From: Acidobacteriota bacterium
GTDB lineage: Bacteria; Acidobacteriota; Terriglobia; Terriglobales; Acidobacteriaceae
Assembly: GCA_021781255.1 (NCBI GenBank)
Contig: JAJXXG010000907.1
Span: 1 to 6,657, forward strand
Length of the DNA: 6,657 nt
Reading direction: 5' to 3'
In this document: positions 6,150 to 6,657 of the stretch, piece by piece
Layout of the letters: every line of letters begins with the position of its first letter
Numbering within the stretch: the stretch's first letter is position 1
The notes under the pieces: generated by a model
Seen by the model: only the letters and a program-made list of their open reading frames with translations
What the model was told of the DNA's origin: nothing
The model's database searches: none
Translations under genes and position numbers: made by a program

Positions 6150-6529
6150 TGCTTGTTCCCTGTCTCAGGCGCCTCTGCGCCAGTGCCGTGGCCCGGCGAA
6201 TCACCCCCACGACCAGGACCTGTCGTGGGGAACCCCGATGCATCCGCCTGGGCATTTCTCTCCGATGCCAACTCGTTCCTCTGCAATGCCCGCATCACGT
6301 CGATGATGCGCTCGTAGATATGCGTCAGTTCGATGTCCGGCAAAGGGCCCGTGTTGGCGGCTCGCACATTGGCGTAAATCACCTTTTCCCTGGCCGGCTC
6401 ATAAACCGGCAGGCTGGTTGCGGCCTTCAGGTGACCAATCATCTGCGCGGCCCGGGCCCGCTCGCTCAGCAGTTCCACAAGCTGGCGGTCCAGTGCATCG
6501 ATCTTGTTGCGCAACTCTTCCAGCGTCAT
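6146..6529 (-). CDS. aroQ: Chorismate mutase, AroQ type, with low-complexity tail
   Basis: A 127-residue protein that rearranges chorismate to prephenate, feeding tyrosine and phenylalanine synthesis. Residues 1-86 are the all-helical AroQ domain: LRNKIDALDRQLVELLSERARAA (6-28), GHLK (32-35), VYEPAREKVI (42-51) and IYERIIDVMRALQ (71-83). Aligned by eye to the E. coli PheA mutase domain, the active-site set is complete: R7, R24, K35, E44 (Asp in E. coli), R47, E48 and Q83. No signal peptide is present. Residues 88-127 are a Gly/Pro/Ser/Glu-rich, apparently disordered tail that stand-alone mutases of about 85-95 residues usually lack; its DNA is packed with palindromes. The ribosome binding site is GAGG, five bases before ATG 6529-6527. 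The stop overlaps the DAHP synthase start by 4 bases. It is the first clearly identified gene of the aromatic cluster. Confidence 0.95.
   Translation of the reverse strand: MTLEELRNKIDALDRQLVELLSERARAAQMIGHLKAATSLPVYEPAREKVIYANVRAANTGPLPDIELTHIYERIIDVMRALQRNELASERNAQADASGFPTTGPGRGGDSPGHGTGAEAPETGNKQ
6168..6230. repeat. Cluster of small palindromes in the 3' end of aroQ
   Basis: Three inverted repeats lie within 63 bases: GGCGC 6168-6172 with GCGCC 6177-6181 (4-base loop), GCCG 6185-6188 with CGGC 6194-6197 (5-base loop), and CCCCACGAC 6205-6213 with GTCGTGGGG 6222-6230 (8-base loop). Together they encode most of the low-complexity tail of chorismate mutase. The third stem resembles the hairpin at 2076-2108. 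The organisation resembles REP-type extragenic palindromes, here within a reading frame; this is inference from two partial copies. Confidence 0.5.
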
Positions 6530-6657
6530 TCCATCCTCGTGTTGCCGCCCGTCTCAGGCCTTCGATTGGGATAAGGCAAAAGCCCGGGAGCATGGGAGTT
6601 TGAGTTGAATCCTTCTATGCGGCGCACACGCCGCCCGGAATGTGCTCTTCTTAACGG
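6526..6657 (-). other. Region upstream of aroQ, possible 3' end of another gene
   Basis: One minus-strand frame is open from the window edge (6657) to a TGA at 6528-6526 that overlaps the aroQ ATG by 4 bases, the same ATGA arrangement as between aroQ and aroF. It would encode 43 residues rich in Arg, Gly and Pro, with no recognisable motif. A second frame is also open to a TGA near 6554-6556, so chance openness in GC-rich DNA is likely enough that I do not call a gene. A perfect hairpin, GCGGCG 6619-6624 and CGCCGC 6629-6634 with a CACA loop, lies inside. No convincing promoter is visible here, so the aromatic cluster may start further upstream. Confidence 0.3.

Noticed and set aside
6399..6593. 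Minus-strand frame starting MLPGFC as a leader peptide of the aromatic cluster
   Set aside because: It runs deep into aroQ in another frame, has no run of Phe or Tyr codons as an attenuator would, and no ribosome binding site.

Overview
The window looks like chromosomal DNA from an acidobacterium, probably class Terriglobia. The DNA is GC-rich. One gene encodes a protein with the layout of the VWFA-related domain family typical of Acidobacteria (TIGR03436), and several small exported proteins have signal peptides ending in Ala-Gln. This assignment comes from family knowledge; no rRNA or other taxonomic marker is present.

Left part (1-2110): the 5' end of a gene for an exported protein runs leftward off the window edge. 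A non-coding divergent region of about 420 bases follows. Next is a rightward two-gene cassette: an unrecognised 239-residue protein, overlapped by 4 bases by a VapC-like PIN-domain ribonuclease. The arrangement is that of a type II toxin-antitoxin pair, but the first gene is far larger than usual antitoxins and the PIN active site has two substituted acidic positions. A hairpin at 2076-2108 closes the cassette.

Middle (2194-4240): a rightward gene encodes an exported protein with two VOC (glyoxalase-fold) domains. It converges on a leftward gene for an exported VWFA-related protein; only 40 bases separate their ends.

Right part (4251-6657): a compact leftward aromatic amino acid cluster, read in the order chorismate mutase (AroQ type), type I-beta DAHP synthase and prephenate dehydrogenase, followed after 10 bases by the VWFA gene. 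Chorismate mutase and DAHP synthase overlap by 4 bases (ATGA). Together they supply the first step of the shikimate pathway and the two steps from chorismate to 4-hydroxyphenylpyruvate, the tyrosine precursor; prephenate also feeds phenylalanine. The chorismate mutase ends in a low-complexity tail whose DNA is packed with small palindromes and may be an inserted repeat.

The most novel candidate is the 239-residue protein / PIN pair. The other genes are recognisable families, with a few structural oddities listed under findings. No tRNA, rRNA, CRISPR array, transposase or integrase is visible.
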